This document shows, piece by piece, positions 13,096 through 34,673 of a stretch of DNA of 64,000 bases. A model generated the notes under the pieces. That model was not told where the DNA came from, did not search any database, and saw nothing but the letters and a program-made list of their open reading frames with translations. The DNA is from Brassica napus. Its lineage: Eukaryota; Streptophyta; Magnoliopsida; Brassicales; Brassicaceae. Position 1 is the stretch's first letter; each line of letters begins with the position of its first letter. The position numbers were made by a program, and so were the translations under genes. The stretch is from the NCBI RefSeq assembly GCF_020379485.1, contig NC_063437.1, positions 20,113,726 to 20,177,725 of the forward strand, given 5' to 3'.

Positions 13096-14190
13096 TCACT
13101 CACTCACCAAAACCTCTTCTAATAACTTCACAACTTGACTCATCGTAGGCCGTTCTTTACTCGACTCCTTTATACAAAGACTCGCAATCCCAAAATACTC
13201 ATCCACACCCTTCTCACCAACAAAACTCGACTCAACCATTTCATTATACCTATTCTTCCCTTCCAACATCACAGCCCACTGAGCCAACCCAACCTCCTTC
13301 CCATCCACAACCACAGTCCAGTTAGGCCTCTTCTGCGTCGCCATCTCCAGCATCAAAACCCCAAAACTATACACATCCGTCTTCACCGTGGCCGCAGTGT
13401 TCCCTTCCCAATACTCCGGGGGCATGTACCCCATGGTCCCAGCCACTTGCGTCGAGACATGAGACCTAGACGCGTCGATGCTACGCGCCAGCCCAAAGTC
13501 AGCTATTTGGGCCGCGAAGTCGGAGTCCAGCAACACGTTGCTGGACTTAATGTCTCGATGGATGATCGGTTTAGGAAGACCGTGAAGGTACGCTAACCCT
13601 TTCGCTACATCGTAGGCTATGCTCAAACGTGTGGCCCACGGTAGGGCGTAAGAAGCGTTGACCGTCTTCTCGTGAAGCCAATCGTCAAGGCTCCCTTTCT
13701 CCAAGAACTCGTAGATCAAGACGCGGTCCGGCCCCGAGATGCAGTAGCCTAGGATCCGTACTACGTTCGGGTGACGTAAGCTGCCTAGCGTCTCCATCTC
13801 GGCCGTGAACTCGCGGAGTCCTTGCAAGGCGTCGCGGTCGAGTTTTTTGACTGCTACCACGAGGCCGTCTGAGAGCTTTGCGCGGTAGACTAGGCCGAAG
13901 CTACCGTCGCCGACGATTAGATCTGAGGAGAAGTTGTTGGTGGCTAGGGAGAGTTCGGACATGGATCTCTCGCGGATGGATGGGTCGAAGCTCGTGCTTT
14001 CGCTGCTCACGGCGGGGTTGAGAGCTGTTGATGAGTTTGGAGTGCTTCTTTGGTGGTGGGATTGGTCGCGGCGAGGGTGGTTTTGGATGGCGTGGCGGCG
14101 ACGGCAGAGGAAGATGGTGAAGATGAGGAGGAGTATGATGAAGATGGAGCTTGCGGATGCGGCGAGGATCGCTGGGAGTTTGTAATCCAT
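13096..14190 (-). CDS. Receptor-like kinase with short or no ectodomain
   Basis: Membrane-anchored Ser/Thr kinase, single exon, 364 residues. I place the start at 14190 because the upstream in-frame stretch has no ATG at its head and the ATG here directly precedes a strong transmembrane segment (about residues 8-31, followed by RRR). The juxtamembrane part is Ser/Pro-rich. The kinase domain (about 90-360) has an intact glycine loop (VGDGSFGLVYRA), ATP-binding Lys in VAVKK, catalytic loop HRDIKSSN, DFGLA, and PPEYW in place of APE. Arg before the catalytic Asp marks an RD kinase. It is closest in style to leucine-rich-repeat receptor kinase domains, but no LRRs are present, so it may be a truncated receptor or a receptor-like cytoplasmic kinase with an anchor. 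I cannot match it to the Arabidopsis gene order at this position. Confidence 0.9.
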   Translation of the reverse strand: MDYKLPAILAASASSIFIILLLIFTIFLCRRRHAIQNHPRRDQSHHQRSTPNSSTALNPAVSSESTSFDPSIRERSMSELSLATNNFSSDLIVGDGSFGLVYRAKLSDGLVVAVKKLDRDALQGLREFTAEMETLGSLRHPNVVRILGYCISGPDRVLIYEFLEKGSLDDWLHEKTVNASYALPWATRLSIAYDVAKGLAYLHGLPKPIIHRDIKSSNVLLDSDFAAQIADFGLARSIDASRSHVSTQVAGTMGYMPPEYWEGNTAATVKTDVYSFGVLMLEMATQKRPNWTVVVDGKEVGLAQWAVMLEGKNRYNEMVESSFVGEKGVDEYFGIASLCIKESSKERPTMSQVVKLLEEVLVSE

Positions 14191-14768
14191 AGGCGGTGGT
14201 TTGAGGGGGAGGAGATGGTGTTTGAGATGAAGTATGAAACGGAGAGAGATGATTGAGGAAAGAGAGAGATAGAGAGAGAAAGAGATGATTCGCCATTGAT
14301 AGCGAGGGGTGAAGGACAGATAATTCAACAGCGAGATAAGTTTGGGACGACTTGTTTTTTTTTTTCTCTGGTCAATGCACGACTCATTGATTGAAGATAA
14401 ATTTTTTTTTTAAAAAATTACATTTTATATTAGTTAGTCAATGTTCTAACAGTAACAAGAGACCATAGCTTTGAACAAAAGTGGCAGTTCTCTTACACAA
14501 ACATCAACACTGACACCAAAGAGACGAGACACGATAGACACTAGTACACTACACAGAAGGAAAGCGTCTCTCACTACCAAAGAGTTGTTAGGTTATTTTC
14601 TGTTTGGTAATTATGTTTTTTTTTCCTTTGATGTCCGGTTATAATAATATCAAACTAGTTTTAAATATTTAACATGTTAAAAGTACAAATGTCTAAAGAA
14701 AAAAAATTGTCTTCCATTGGATTATACTAACTAACAAGATACTTAAATTATGTTTCCCAATCTGTGAA
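14191..14768. other. Kinase leader/promoter and UBP5 3' region
   Basis: Non-coding spacer. The first part is the CT/GA-rich leader of the minus-strand kinase, with GAGA-type repeats around 14245-14285. The rest is AT-rich and should contain the UBP5 3' end. Nothing else seen. Confidence 0.5.
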
Positions 14769-25210
<10,442 letters not shown>

Positions 25211-26788
25211 GTTTAGACCTTCTGCCGCCAAATCAGGAGGGAGCAAAAGTTGATTTCGCGAATCTCAGCTGTCTAGAACGCCGGTGTTGAGCACGATAGG
25301 GCGAACAATCAACCGTGCTTCGCCGTGCGCTTCCGGCGAGAGAGTAAGGCGGTTGAAATGATGTAAAACCCTAACGGCTTTTGGTGAGAGGTGAAAGTTG
25401 AGTGAGCCGCGTCGAACCTCTCTCTCTCTCTCTCTCTCTAACAGATACTCGCTGTCGCTGGCTTGACTCCTTGATTACTTACTTTTTTCGAAATCACAAA
25501 AATCCACCAATATTATTTTTGTCATCTAGTTGATTATATTAAACCCTTACAAATTAAATATTTCTCTGGGAAAAAAGGCCATAATTATAATTATAAAGAA
25601 TTGTTAATAATTATCAAGGCAATTATCTTCTTTCAAATAGTTTTTTTTTAAGTTTTTGTCATAAAAATGACATTCAAAAAAAATGACCAAAATAGTTTTT
25701 TCTATTTTGAAATTTGTATTATTTATTTTTTATTTCTTCTTTGAAACCTATTTTTGTAACAAAAACTTAAAAATGATATATTAAAGAATTTTTCTAATTT
25801 TTAATTATTATCTCTTCTATTAAAATATGAACATGACTTATTGATATATGTGTGGTACAATTATTTTAATACAATTATTAAAATCTCTTATTAATCATTT
25901 AAGAAAAATATTATAAAAAGAAAAACACAAATATAACTAAAAACATAAATATAAAAATGGTAATTCTCATAAATAGATCATTTTCAAATTTTAATCACAA
26001 AAAAAAATCACAAAGAGGAAAATGACCAAAATGTTTCACTTAATAGGCAAAATGACACTAATACCCTAGATATATAAAAAATAAAAAAAAAAAAATTTTT
26101 TTATTGTTTTAGATTATATGTTTTCAAATTCGAACATTTTTCTAATTTTTTTTTTTTAAAAAAAAATCAAATTTTCTTTTTGTAATTCAGAAATACTTTT
26201 TGAAAATATTTTTAAAATTTTTATTTTCAAAATTTTAATATTTATTTTCTATTTTATAAAATTTTAAACTTCAAATCCAAATCCCTACTCCTTGACTCCT
26301 AAGTTTTGGATTAGTTTACCCTAGGGGTATAAGTGTATATTTACTTCTTTAATAAAATATTTTGGTCATTTTGATTTTTTATAGTCTATATTTGTGATAT
26401 AAACTTTTTGAATGAATTTCTAAAAATATGTAAAACAAGCCATTTTTACTATTGTTACTGTGCCTATATCGGGAAATATTTTCGCATTATTAATAATACA
26501 AAAATAGGAATGGTCAATTAAGCAAAAAAAAAAGAATTAAGAAAGTTTTCTTCGGCTTGCTGACAAAAATAAATGAATAAAATAAGCTCAAGCTAGTTCA
26601 CGAATCTGAGTTGATGCTAATCTAAGCTAATCTCTCCGGCGACGAGCTCAGGCAAAGACTTCTTCTCACCTGTATCTGATTCTCCCAAAGGTTAGCTGAG
26701 TGTCTTCTTTCGTCTTCACTGCTTCGCCCTTCTCTTCTCCGATCCTCTTCTGCGTCTTCTTGTTCTAAGCTCTTTCTTGAAATATAGG
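25211..26788. other. Divergent spacer between UBP5 and the PLAC8 gene, with a foldback MITE
   Basis: Shared upstream region of two divergently transcribed genes. The UBP5 side carries a (CT)n tract at about 25419-25440. The PLAC8 side has a leader that probably contains an intron: donor near 26690 (AAAG/GTTAGC), acceptor just before the ATG (ATATAG). Between them is an AT-rich repeat (25640-26450), listed separately. Confidence 0.5.
26024..26367. mobile_element. AT-rich foldback MITE-like repeat
   Basis: Left arm at 26024-26068 begins GACCAAAATG and includes CACTAATACCCTAG; the right arm at 26319-26367, read inward, begins GACCAAAATA and includes CACTTATACCCCTAG. The arms are imperfect inverted repeats of about 48 bp. 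Similar AATGACCAAAATAG sequence at 25680-25695 suggests the full repeat is longer, perhaps 25640-26450. No coding content. Boundaries and target duplication not resolved. Confidence 0.5.
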
Positions 26789-27687
26789 ATGAAAGAGAAG
26801 GGAGATTACGTGCGGCCGCGTTACATTCCGTTAAGAGAGTCTGAGGAAGCTGATGCTACAGAAGAAGAAGCAACCACCACACCAACAAGTCTTGAAGTTG
26901 CTGTTTCTGGAGAGACAAGAGATGGTCCGAAACAATGGTCGTCTGGCATATGCGCTTGCTTCGACGACATACAGAGCTGTACGCTACTATTCTCTGTCCT
27001 CCGTACCTTGATTTTACTACAGGACCCAAGTTGTCGGGCGGTGTGTGTGTGTGTGTTCAAAGGCTATTGGTACTATGTGCATTTCTTGAATAGCTTAGGG
27101 AAGAAACTTGTTTATGTTTTGCTACTTGTCTTAGACACAAGTATGTTATGTGTTATCTGCAGTGAAGTGGTTTTGAGAAGATCATTGGAACTTACTGCGG
27201 TTTGTTTGTGGATACATAGGTTTTATAGGTTTGTTCTGTCCGTGTTATATCTTTGGCAAAAACGCAGAGTTGTTGGGGTCTGGAAAATTTGCAGGACCCT
27301 GCTTAACACATTGCATTTCATGGGCGTTGGTCAACACCATTTGCTGCTTTGCAACCAATGGTGTGTTGCTTGGTCTACCTGGATGTTTTGTGTCATGTTA
27401 TGCTTGTGGATACCGCAGATCATTAAGAACCAAGTATAACTTACAGGTAAAGAAAGTGGCTCAAATGGGTTAACATATTATTGTTTCTAACTGGCAAGTT
27501 TATGTGATATTCTTTGGTGTAGGAGGCTCCTTGTGGGGACTTTGTAACACATTTCTTCTGTCACTTGTGTGCCATTTGCCAAGAATACAGAGAGATCCGA
27601 GAACGTAGCAGCGGCTCAAATCCTCCTGACATGAAGATGGCTGTTACTGACGCTCCCATAGCTCAAACCATGGAACCAGCTAACTGA
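26789..27687 (+). CDS. PLAC8-family cysteine-rich protein
   Basis: Three exons, 26789-26978, 27220-27446 and 27523-27687, give 193 residues. The N-terminus is hydrophilic ([18 protein letters not shown]). The PLAC8 core follows with cysteine motifs [23 protein letters not shown], a hydrophobic stretch ([25 protein letters not shown] is cut by cysteines), YACGYRR and the last exon's [15 protein letters not shown]. Plant PLAC8 proteins include metal-resistance (PCR), Ca-influx and organ-size regulators, usually membrane-located; which applies here is unknown. The exon 2 acceptor at 27219 was chosen over one nine bases downstream because it restores CFIGLFCPC, close to what I recall for At2g40935. 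Start is the first ATG after a probable leader intron. It converges on bZIP17 with only 261 bp between stops; in Arabidopsis ERS1 lies in that gap. Confidence 0.9.
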
Positions 27688-27948
27688 TCACTACTATTTT
27701 GCAATGTAGAAGATCTTATGATCACTTTTGCAATGTATTTGAGAAGTTTGGTGTAGTATAATTTTTTTAAGGCTCTATATAACTTTATCAAAGATATATA
27801 AAAAGTTGCAGCATTCGGATTCTACATCTTAAAACAAAAACCGAACAACGGTAATAATAGCTAAGGATGTTACTTGATTCCAAAGAGCAGGCAGCTGTTT
27901 ATTCTTTACATACAAAACTGAAAGGATTGAAGACTGCTGAGACATGTT

Positions 27949-30130
27949 TTAAGTGGTCATAAGATGAGGAGCTCCTGGTCGAGGTAGGACGCAAGAGTAT
28001 GTTACATACTTTGCACTGTCCTGAAGCACGACAACAAAAACTCGGGAGAGTGATTTTGGTCCCCCAATCATCCCATCGATATCTCCATCACCACCTTCTC
28101 TGGGATCAACAAGGACTGACACAACCATTGATGAAACCGGCTTGATTTCTTTGCTAGAGCTGTTTCTTTGGTGCTCTGATCCTGGGAGTGGAATGGCGAG
28201 ACCGCGAAGTGTTCTTCTGTTCTTTCGCCTCTGTGTGTCTGTGGCGTTCTTATTGTGTTCAGAAGAGACGTTGGTTGCTGCAGATGCAGGAATAATGGCT
28301 CCAGAGGTTGAGGAGACATCAAACTGAAATACTTCGGTGCACATCCCCGAGCTAAACATAGGCCCTACAATGGATTAAAAAAAACCGAAAACATGTTATT
28401 TTACTCTTAAAAACCCCAAAAGCTACTATGCCTCTAGCTTCTATGAGTAAGTATTCATATGTTACTCATTAGTGCTTACTGTTTAGCATCTATCCAGATT
28501 ATGCTATGCAACTACTCTAAACCAGCGATGAACTGAAGGTAAGTTCGATGTCATAGTTGTTCGAGTGTCAAGAACAAAGATATGATAAGCACTAGTATAC
28601 CTACAACGTCTTCCTACATAATCAAGTCAAGGGAACATAAAGTAACATCAGAAACCCATCATTACCTGCAACACCTTCACGAAACCATTGCTGCATTTCA
28701 CCACTGGCTGCTTTTGTTTTGATTTGGTCTTTCAGAGTATCAGCAAAACCCGATGATAAGGCTTTCTGTTTTTCAGCCTTGGTTCTAACGAGATGCTTAG
28801 CCATATCCTCCATCATTCCCACGTCAGGTAGAGGCAGAGCAAGGGAACGATCTTTAGGAACCACCCCGTCAGCTTTACTCTCATTTGATTCAGAAGCCAA
28901 GGCTCTCTCACTCGCCAATATAGAATTAATAATCAAATTCCCATCAATCTTCACAAGCTTATCATTCCTCGGAACAAAAAGCGATGCAACCAGAGGCTCG
29001 CTACCGTTTCCAGGAGGTACAGAATCTCTCTCGTTACTACGAGACGTATCCAAAACTCTATTCCTATGCTGATTATAAACCTGGTCAGTAACATAATTAG
29101 ACCTATAGCTCCCATAAAACGCACCACTACTAATCCCTCCGTAATTAACATTCACAACTGGAGCCAAGGCACCAAACAAAAACAGACAAAACACAAGACC
29201 AAGAAAGGTAATACTAGCAACCTTCTTGGTCTTAGCTTCACTCTTCTTACTCTTGGCCTTAACTGGATTCAGTGGCTTCAACCTAGGGATGGGGATCAAA
29301 GGCACTTGTCCTCCTCCTTGTTGCTTCACCATATAAGGAGGACAATGCATCCATATTGGAGGATACATTCCCATAGGAGGCGGCGGCGGACCCAACTGCT
29401 GCCTTAGAGCGGCGTTCTCAGCCATGAAATAAGATATCTTCCCGTTCAAATCCGTTATAGCAGAATGCATACTCTTAACCTTCTCTTCAAGCTCCTCCAC
29501 GTAATGCTTCTTCCTCTGCCTCGAAAGCTGCGCGCTTTCGCGGTTTCTCATCAGCCTCGCTCTCTTTTTCTTCTCGTCCTCTTCTTCTTCTTCCTCGCCG
29601 GTGACGACGGCGCTCTCTTCTCCCGATCTCATCAACTTGCTGCTCCTCGATTCGTCACTCGTATCATCCTCTTTCTTCCTCTTTGTAGCAGAAGCTTCTT
29701 CCACCTTAACCTTCTGATCCACAGCTTCCGAGACATCGGAGCCACGATTATCTGAACCCTGAGACGATAGTTGATCCAAGGTACGCTCATCACCGGAGCA
29801 TCGATCGTCGGAATCCTTGGGAGATTCACTGTTGCGATGAATATTCTTATCGGTATCGCCGAAAATTGCAGAGCCTTCGGACTCCGGCGTGAAATCTCCG
29901 AACTGCTCTTGGTTAGATCCGTTATCGGGGAGGAGGAAGGTCTCGTCTTCGGCGGGTAAGTAGAGATCTTCCATGCCGTCGAAAGTGAGCTCGAAGTCGG
30001 CGTCGATTGGGAACCCTAGATCGGACATTAGCTCGCCGATTGGAGTCTGATCGGAGATGGAACTGTGTAATTGGTCGAACAGAGGATCGAATTCGGAAGG
30101 TGGAGGCTCCTCTGTGATTGATTCGGCCAT
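27949..30130 (-). CDS. bZIP17: ER-membrane-tethered transcription factor bZIP17
   Basis: Stress sensor held in the ER membrane; on ER or salt stress its relatives move to the Golgi, are cut by S1P and S2P, and the freed bZIP part enters the nucleus. Two exons, 30130-28666 and 28364-27949, give 626 residues, shorter than the roughly 720 I recall for Arabidopsis bZIP17, with the difference spread over low-complexity parts. Domains: acidic activation region with GELMSDLGFP; basic region RLMRNRESAQLSRQRKK followed by a leucine zipper; polyproline stretch; one transmembrane segment (ITFLGLVFCLFLFGALAPVV); lumenal tail with WFREGVAG and a candidate S1P site RRTL in exon 2. The Arabidopsis site as I recall is RRIL, so the P2 residue differs. 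The 3' end is convergent with the PLAC8 gene. Confidence 0.95.
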
Positions 30131-32045
30131 TTTCGTGAGTTCTAGGGTTAGGGTTTCCGAATTGGGGAAGAAGAAGAAGAGGAAGCTGCCTCGGTCTTTG
30201 GCGCGTGGCTCACGCTCCGGATTCGCGCACTCGCTAGCTTACCTAGTGATGAAGGGAAACCAAAATCCAGATTACTGGGTAATTAATTTTGTCATTTACT
30301 GGTTTTAATAGTGTGATTCAATGCAAATGCATAATATATGAAAACTAATTTACATAATTAGTATGCAGGTTACATATATCACCTTCCAAATATAAATATA
30401 ACAAAATATTTCCACCTAAGTTGCAAGAAAAAACATTGCTACCTAATAACTTTTTTTTTTTATAACTTTGGTATCTGGGCAGTCTCATTCCCAACTATCC
30501 CCGAAAGGAGTTCAGCGTTCCAACGGAAGGGATATTAGATCCGTTGTGGCCAAGACTCGAACCCGGGTGGATCTACCTACCTAATAACTTGTATGATGTT
30601 TGCAGTGTGCTAGAGGGTTTTCTTAAAAAAAAATTGTTAGAATTATTTATGTTTGATTGATAAATAATAGTGGTTGACTTAATAGGTTATTTGATGTAGA
30701 AAACAAATAGCAGATTTCGTTTTTTTTGTAGGTGATTCAATGATCATATACATAATATCTATGGAAAGTTGTTAACGTAATTGCTATATCAATTTGTTGG
30801 AACTATTTTTTGTTATTTGATTTTCTAATCATTATCTCTACTTAAACAACATTAATTAGACAACATATCCTAAGTTAATTGGGATTAGTTTTTGAGACGA
30901 CAAAGGAGGTCTCATACTCTTATGTCAGGTGAGTATAGCAGAGCATATGCATCGGGTTGAAGTTCTTCTCAAAAGTATAAGATTAGTTTGGTAGCGAATA
31001 CTTATAGTGTTGACTTCGGGTTTATAGCTATGAAACATAACACCATGCACCAAATGAATAAGCGTTATGTGTAGTGAAAATTTTGATTGTTCAGATGTTT
31101 TTTTTTTTTGCCAACTTTTAGAAAGGTAGATGTTCATATAGTATATTTGATTGTATTCATTACAACTGAATGTTCTTTTATTATATTTCAGCTTATGCAC
31201 ACAAAGTAAAATAAAGACGGTTGATTCAGTTTAAGACAATACAGATTTTATACTCGTATAAAAGAAAAGAAAATACCTAATGTTTAAACAAAAGAAAATG
31301 ACAACAAGAGCAGAAGAAAACCGTGGGTGTAGAACAAGCGCAAGAGGTAGAGCGTGTGGGAGTGAGTAGGTGAGGTGACTCCGTGACTGTCCACATGAAG
31401 AAACACGTTGACTGCATTGTGTTGGCGTGAAGTCTTCGGTTTTTGTTTTGGCCTCTCTCGAGAAACTTCTCTATGTGCTATCTTTATCGTTTTGAGTCTC
31501 TTCTACGTCACGTTTGTCTCTTCTCCTCCTCATATCCCTTATCAATGCCTCTCTGTCAACTCACACTTTTACAGATCATTGATCCATACGAATATTTCAC
31601 TACCATTACTTAAGTTACTATCCTCTAAGAAACGTCAAGGCAAATCACAAAGGTTACAATACCTGGAGATGGTTGATGGATGCTACCAAGACATATATTG
31701 TTATATACAATATGGATCCCAATTAATGCTTCATAAAATCATGGAACATAGAGTAAGTATTGTTTTATCCAACAAAACTGAATGGTTTCGTAAACTAAAC
31801 TGATAGATTTCGTAAACAGAATAGATAATTTTATGATATAGTATATTTGGTGAGTGAAGGATAATCAAGAAACTGTATTGAAGAACCGTGTAAAGCAAGA
31901 AACGACCATGCAGTGACTACATTAGACTATATATTTGATTCTTTTCCTACATTTTTCTCTGAACCTGAAAGTATACTCGTTGAAGACAAAAGTGTATGGC
32001 TTTAGAATTAAGAGTATTTTACAACAAGTTATCAAGCATTTTGTC
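30131..32045. other. Intergenic region with a SINE
   Basis: About 1.9 kb without a supported gene. It starts with the bZIP17 leader and promoter and contains the SINE at 30439-30590. In Arabidopsis I recall three genes here (an R3H protein, MYBC1 and a protein kinase); none leaves a recognisable trace. An open stretch at 31408-31803 lacks family features and I do not call it. Confidence 0.5.
30439..30590 (-). mobile_element. 5'-truncated SINE with 14-bp target duplications
   Basis: The direct repeat CTACCTAATAACTT is at 30439-30452 and 30577-30590. Between them is about 124 bp which, on the minus strand, has a pol III B-box (GGTTCGAGTC, 30563-30554) near its 5' end and finishes in an A-tail (poly-T at 30451-30461 on plus). 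That is the layout of a tRNA-derived SINE inserted by LINE machinery. Only about 13 bp precede the B-box, so the A-box is missing and the copy is 5'-truncated. Confidence 0.82.
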
Positions 32046-33910
32046 CTATCTCGATCTCACATCAACACTGTCCCTTTTCTTCTTGGCAGTTTCTTCAATG
32101 TTGTTGTTCTTGTTATCATACTCCAGTGTCTTGAGACGCAAATCGCCTATTTCCATTTCCGTATCATATCTATCTCCCCTTGGTCCAAAGGCTCTGTCTA
32201 GCTCAGATGCAATGGATCCAACCTCCACATCAGGTTCCTCTTGAGCCCAGTCTCTAAAATTAATCATAGGAGGTGGAATCCTTGAAAAAAACACCTCAAA
32301 CAGGTTCTTGAACAGACCCTTTCCGTAAGGGTTCTCTTTCTTGTCATATCGGTACCGAAATTTCTCATAAGTTGTCTACAAAACATATAACCAAAACCAA
32401 AAAGAATCAGTACATAACACCAAAATAATGAGATAAAAAAATTTAAAACACTGGTTAATTATGTTATTACTAAAGAGATAAGTGTCTGGTCTTGCCTGAT
32501 TGGTGCAGATAAGATAGAGGTGAAAAACAGTGAGCCCACCAACAAACCAGACAACGATGAAGCAGTATATGATGAGAACAATAAATATTATATCATCCAT
32601 GATGACCACTAACAACATCTTGCCGTGTACCTCGAGCATGCTAACCCACGAGAAGACAAAGACGTACAAGCATAGTAGCGTTGAAGTTGATATAAAACAA
32701 ATGAAGTATGGATAGTTTCTCTGCCGTTTATATAGATAAAAACATGTTAGTTAGATCACAGATTCATACTCTCACACACCTTTTTGTTTCAACATGGAAA
32801 GACTTACTAGAGCGATGCATTGTCCCACCCATGGACAGTGATGATCAAATCTTTGAACACAGTTGTTGCAAATTGAGCAGTGAGAGGCGCGTGGAGGACG
32901 GTAAAGCAAACAAGTCTCACAGAATTTGACTTTGACTGTGTAGCCATTCACCAGTACATCCTTGGTTCTAGGAAACTTTGTGTTACTGAGAATGTCAAGA
33001 GGTTCTGATTCAGGTGCTTCTTTGTTCCTTGGGATGATCCCGGGGTCTCTTGATGAAGTTAAGAAGAGGAATGTGAAGTCCTGTGAAGAAAAGATTAGGA
33101 AGTAGTGAAGAAAGGGTAAAACGTGGAACACAAGGAAAGAGACAAGCAAAGTTTTATTTACCAAGACAGTGAGCAAAAGGGAACCCATTAGTATAAGAGA
33201 GTGGAACAAAGGAAAGCTCTTTGTGATCATGAAAGCCATTCGGATGGAGAAAGTGAGAGCAGGAGCTCCAATCATAGATGTGGTGAGAAGAAGTGAAGAT
33301 GCATCTGGACCAAAGACTAGTCTCCCTCCGCAACAAAATCTCTAAACATGAAACACGAACATAAAACAAGCTCTAATTTAGACACTGAGCAGTTTATGAC
33401 ATGCTTGTGAAGTAATAGCTAAGATAGAAATCTTGACTATGCTAAAGAGCTAAAGAGTAAACCCTATCGAAATGTCTTAAACCTCATGTTTACAAAATTC
33501 AACTACACATAATACCTTCAATAGACCAGTAAAACATTGGCATTAGTCTAGTTTTTTTTTGAAAAAAAATAATAGAAATACAAATATATTCCTAAATTGT
33601 TTGAAAAACTTATTAAAAATCTTATTAAATGTTTATGGCTTCCACAATCTCATCACCGGTCCTGTTAACAAATCAGAGTTTAGCATCAAATCAGTTCCAA
33701 GCATTATATTTAGGAGGGAAAATGAACCCTAATCCACCAAACTCAGCTTCCAATACAGAGCATCATCCGTGGCTTGCAAGAAAAAAAATAACATACATTG
33801 TTGCCGGGCCAGAGTTGGTAGATCCTCTTGGGTTTAGAATCCTGAGAAGGAAACATGGTCTCGTCGTTGGAAGGAGCATTGTGGACATGACCTCTTTTCT
33901 TCCCCGCCAT
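32046..33910 (-). CDS. DHHC-type protein S-acyltransferase
   Basis: Multi-pass membrane enzyme that attaches palmitate to cysteines of target proteins. Five exons: 33910-33797, 33341-33162, 33080-32808, 32720-32496, 32375-32046, giving 373 residues. Exon 1 (MAGKKRGH... [10 protein letters not shown]) leads into [16 protein letters not shown], the conserved start of plant DHHC proteins. Transmembrane pairs flank the cysteine-rich domain, which carries [32 protein letters not shown], and the active site [10 protein letters not shown]. The post-domain motif [17 protein letters not shown] is in exon 5. The catalytic Cys and zinc ligands are all present. Intron 4 begins GC rather than GT (CAG/GCAAGA). 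The C-terminal tail is shorter than that of several relatives. Orthologue, by position and sequence, of At2g40990. Confidence 0.93.
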
Positions 33911-34333
33911 TACAATCTTCTTCTTCTTTTTTACTCAAGCCTCAGACCTCAACGACATAATCACCATTTTCTCCTTGCGCGTGTCGTTGTTTTCGCGGCC
34001 AGCGAACGAAACCGGAGATTTCAAATCGCTGCCGCCGGTGGTCTACCTTCTTTCCTCGTCTTCGTCTTCGTCTTCGCCTAGCTAACTCTCTCTCTCTCTC
34101 TCTCTTTTGTTTCTAAATAAGGTTTGTTTCAAAAATGGGTTCTCTCTCTCTCTCTTCCTTGTACAGCTTTTTCCTCAATAGTCAATACCAACATCCATTC
34201 TCTGTTACATCCTTAACATAGCAAATCTCACCGAGTGTCTGGAACATCCATTTGTAATCGTTCTCTGATTGTCTCTCTCCCACGCGCGCCATTTTCTGTT
34301 TCAACGGTTTTTTTTCAGTCCCACATTGATGAT

Positions 34334-34531
34334 ATAAGCCGAAATACTATATGTAGTATATAAAGAGATAAGCAATGATTCATACAGAAACGTGATGGTG
34401 TTTGTTTGTGGAAACAAAAAAAAAAAAACAACCCATGAGGTGAAATTTTCTATGGTTTCTACTTGATCCTGGTCAATATTGAAAGTGAGAGCATCCACCC
34501 AAAAGTAGAAACTAAATGCTTCTTAACCATG
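34334..34531. repeat. Direct repeat unit 1
   Basis: 198-bp block that recurs at 34674-34858 with small changes. Both copies carry the run CATACAGAAACGTGATGGTG and both end CTTCTTAACCATG. The CACTA terminus begins directly after this copy. Confidence 0.85.
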
Positions 34532-34673
34532 CACTACAAGAAAACAGCTTGTTTCCTACCAACTATTTCGTCAAAAATAGGTTATTCCGACAGATTTCCG
34601 ACAAAAAAAATCGTCAGTCGGAAAAAAATATGAAATTTCGACTAACGAAAATTTTGTAAATTATTTTTTAAAA
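34532..34673. mobile_element. CACTA (En/Spm-like) transposon end fragment
   Basis: Starts with CACTACAAGAAAAC, the classic Brassicaceae CACTA terminal repeat, followed by subterminal copies of TTCCGAC and GTCGGAAA in both directions, as expected for transposase-binding repeats. No matching opposite terminus (GTTTTCTTGTAGTG) is seen nearby, so only one end remains. It sits between two copies of a host-flank duplication. Confidence 0.8.

Noticed and set aside
13135..14256. Several plus-strand and other-frame open frames over the receptor-like kinase
   Set aside because: Shadows of a GC-rich single-exon kinase gene on the minus strand.
31408..31803. Open frame of 131 codons on plus
   Set aside because: Ser/Leu/Phe-rich with no recognisable domain; likely chance in a CT-rich region.
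33629..34081. Open frame of 150 codons on the plus strand
   Set aside because: It is the antisense of exon 1 of the DHHC gene (33910-33797), whose minus-strand reading matches the family.
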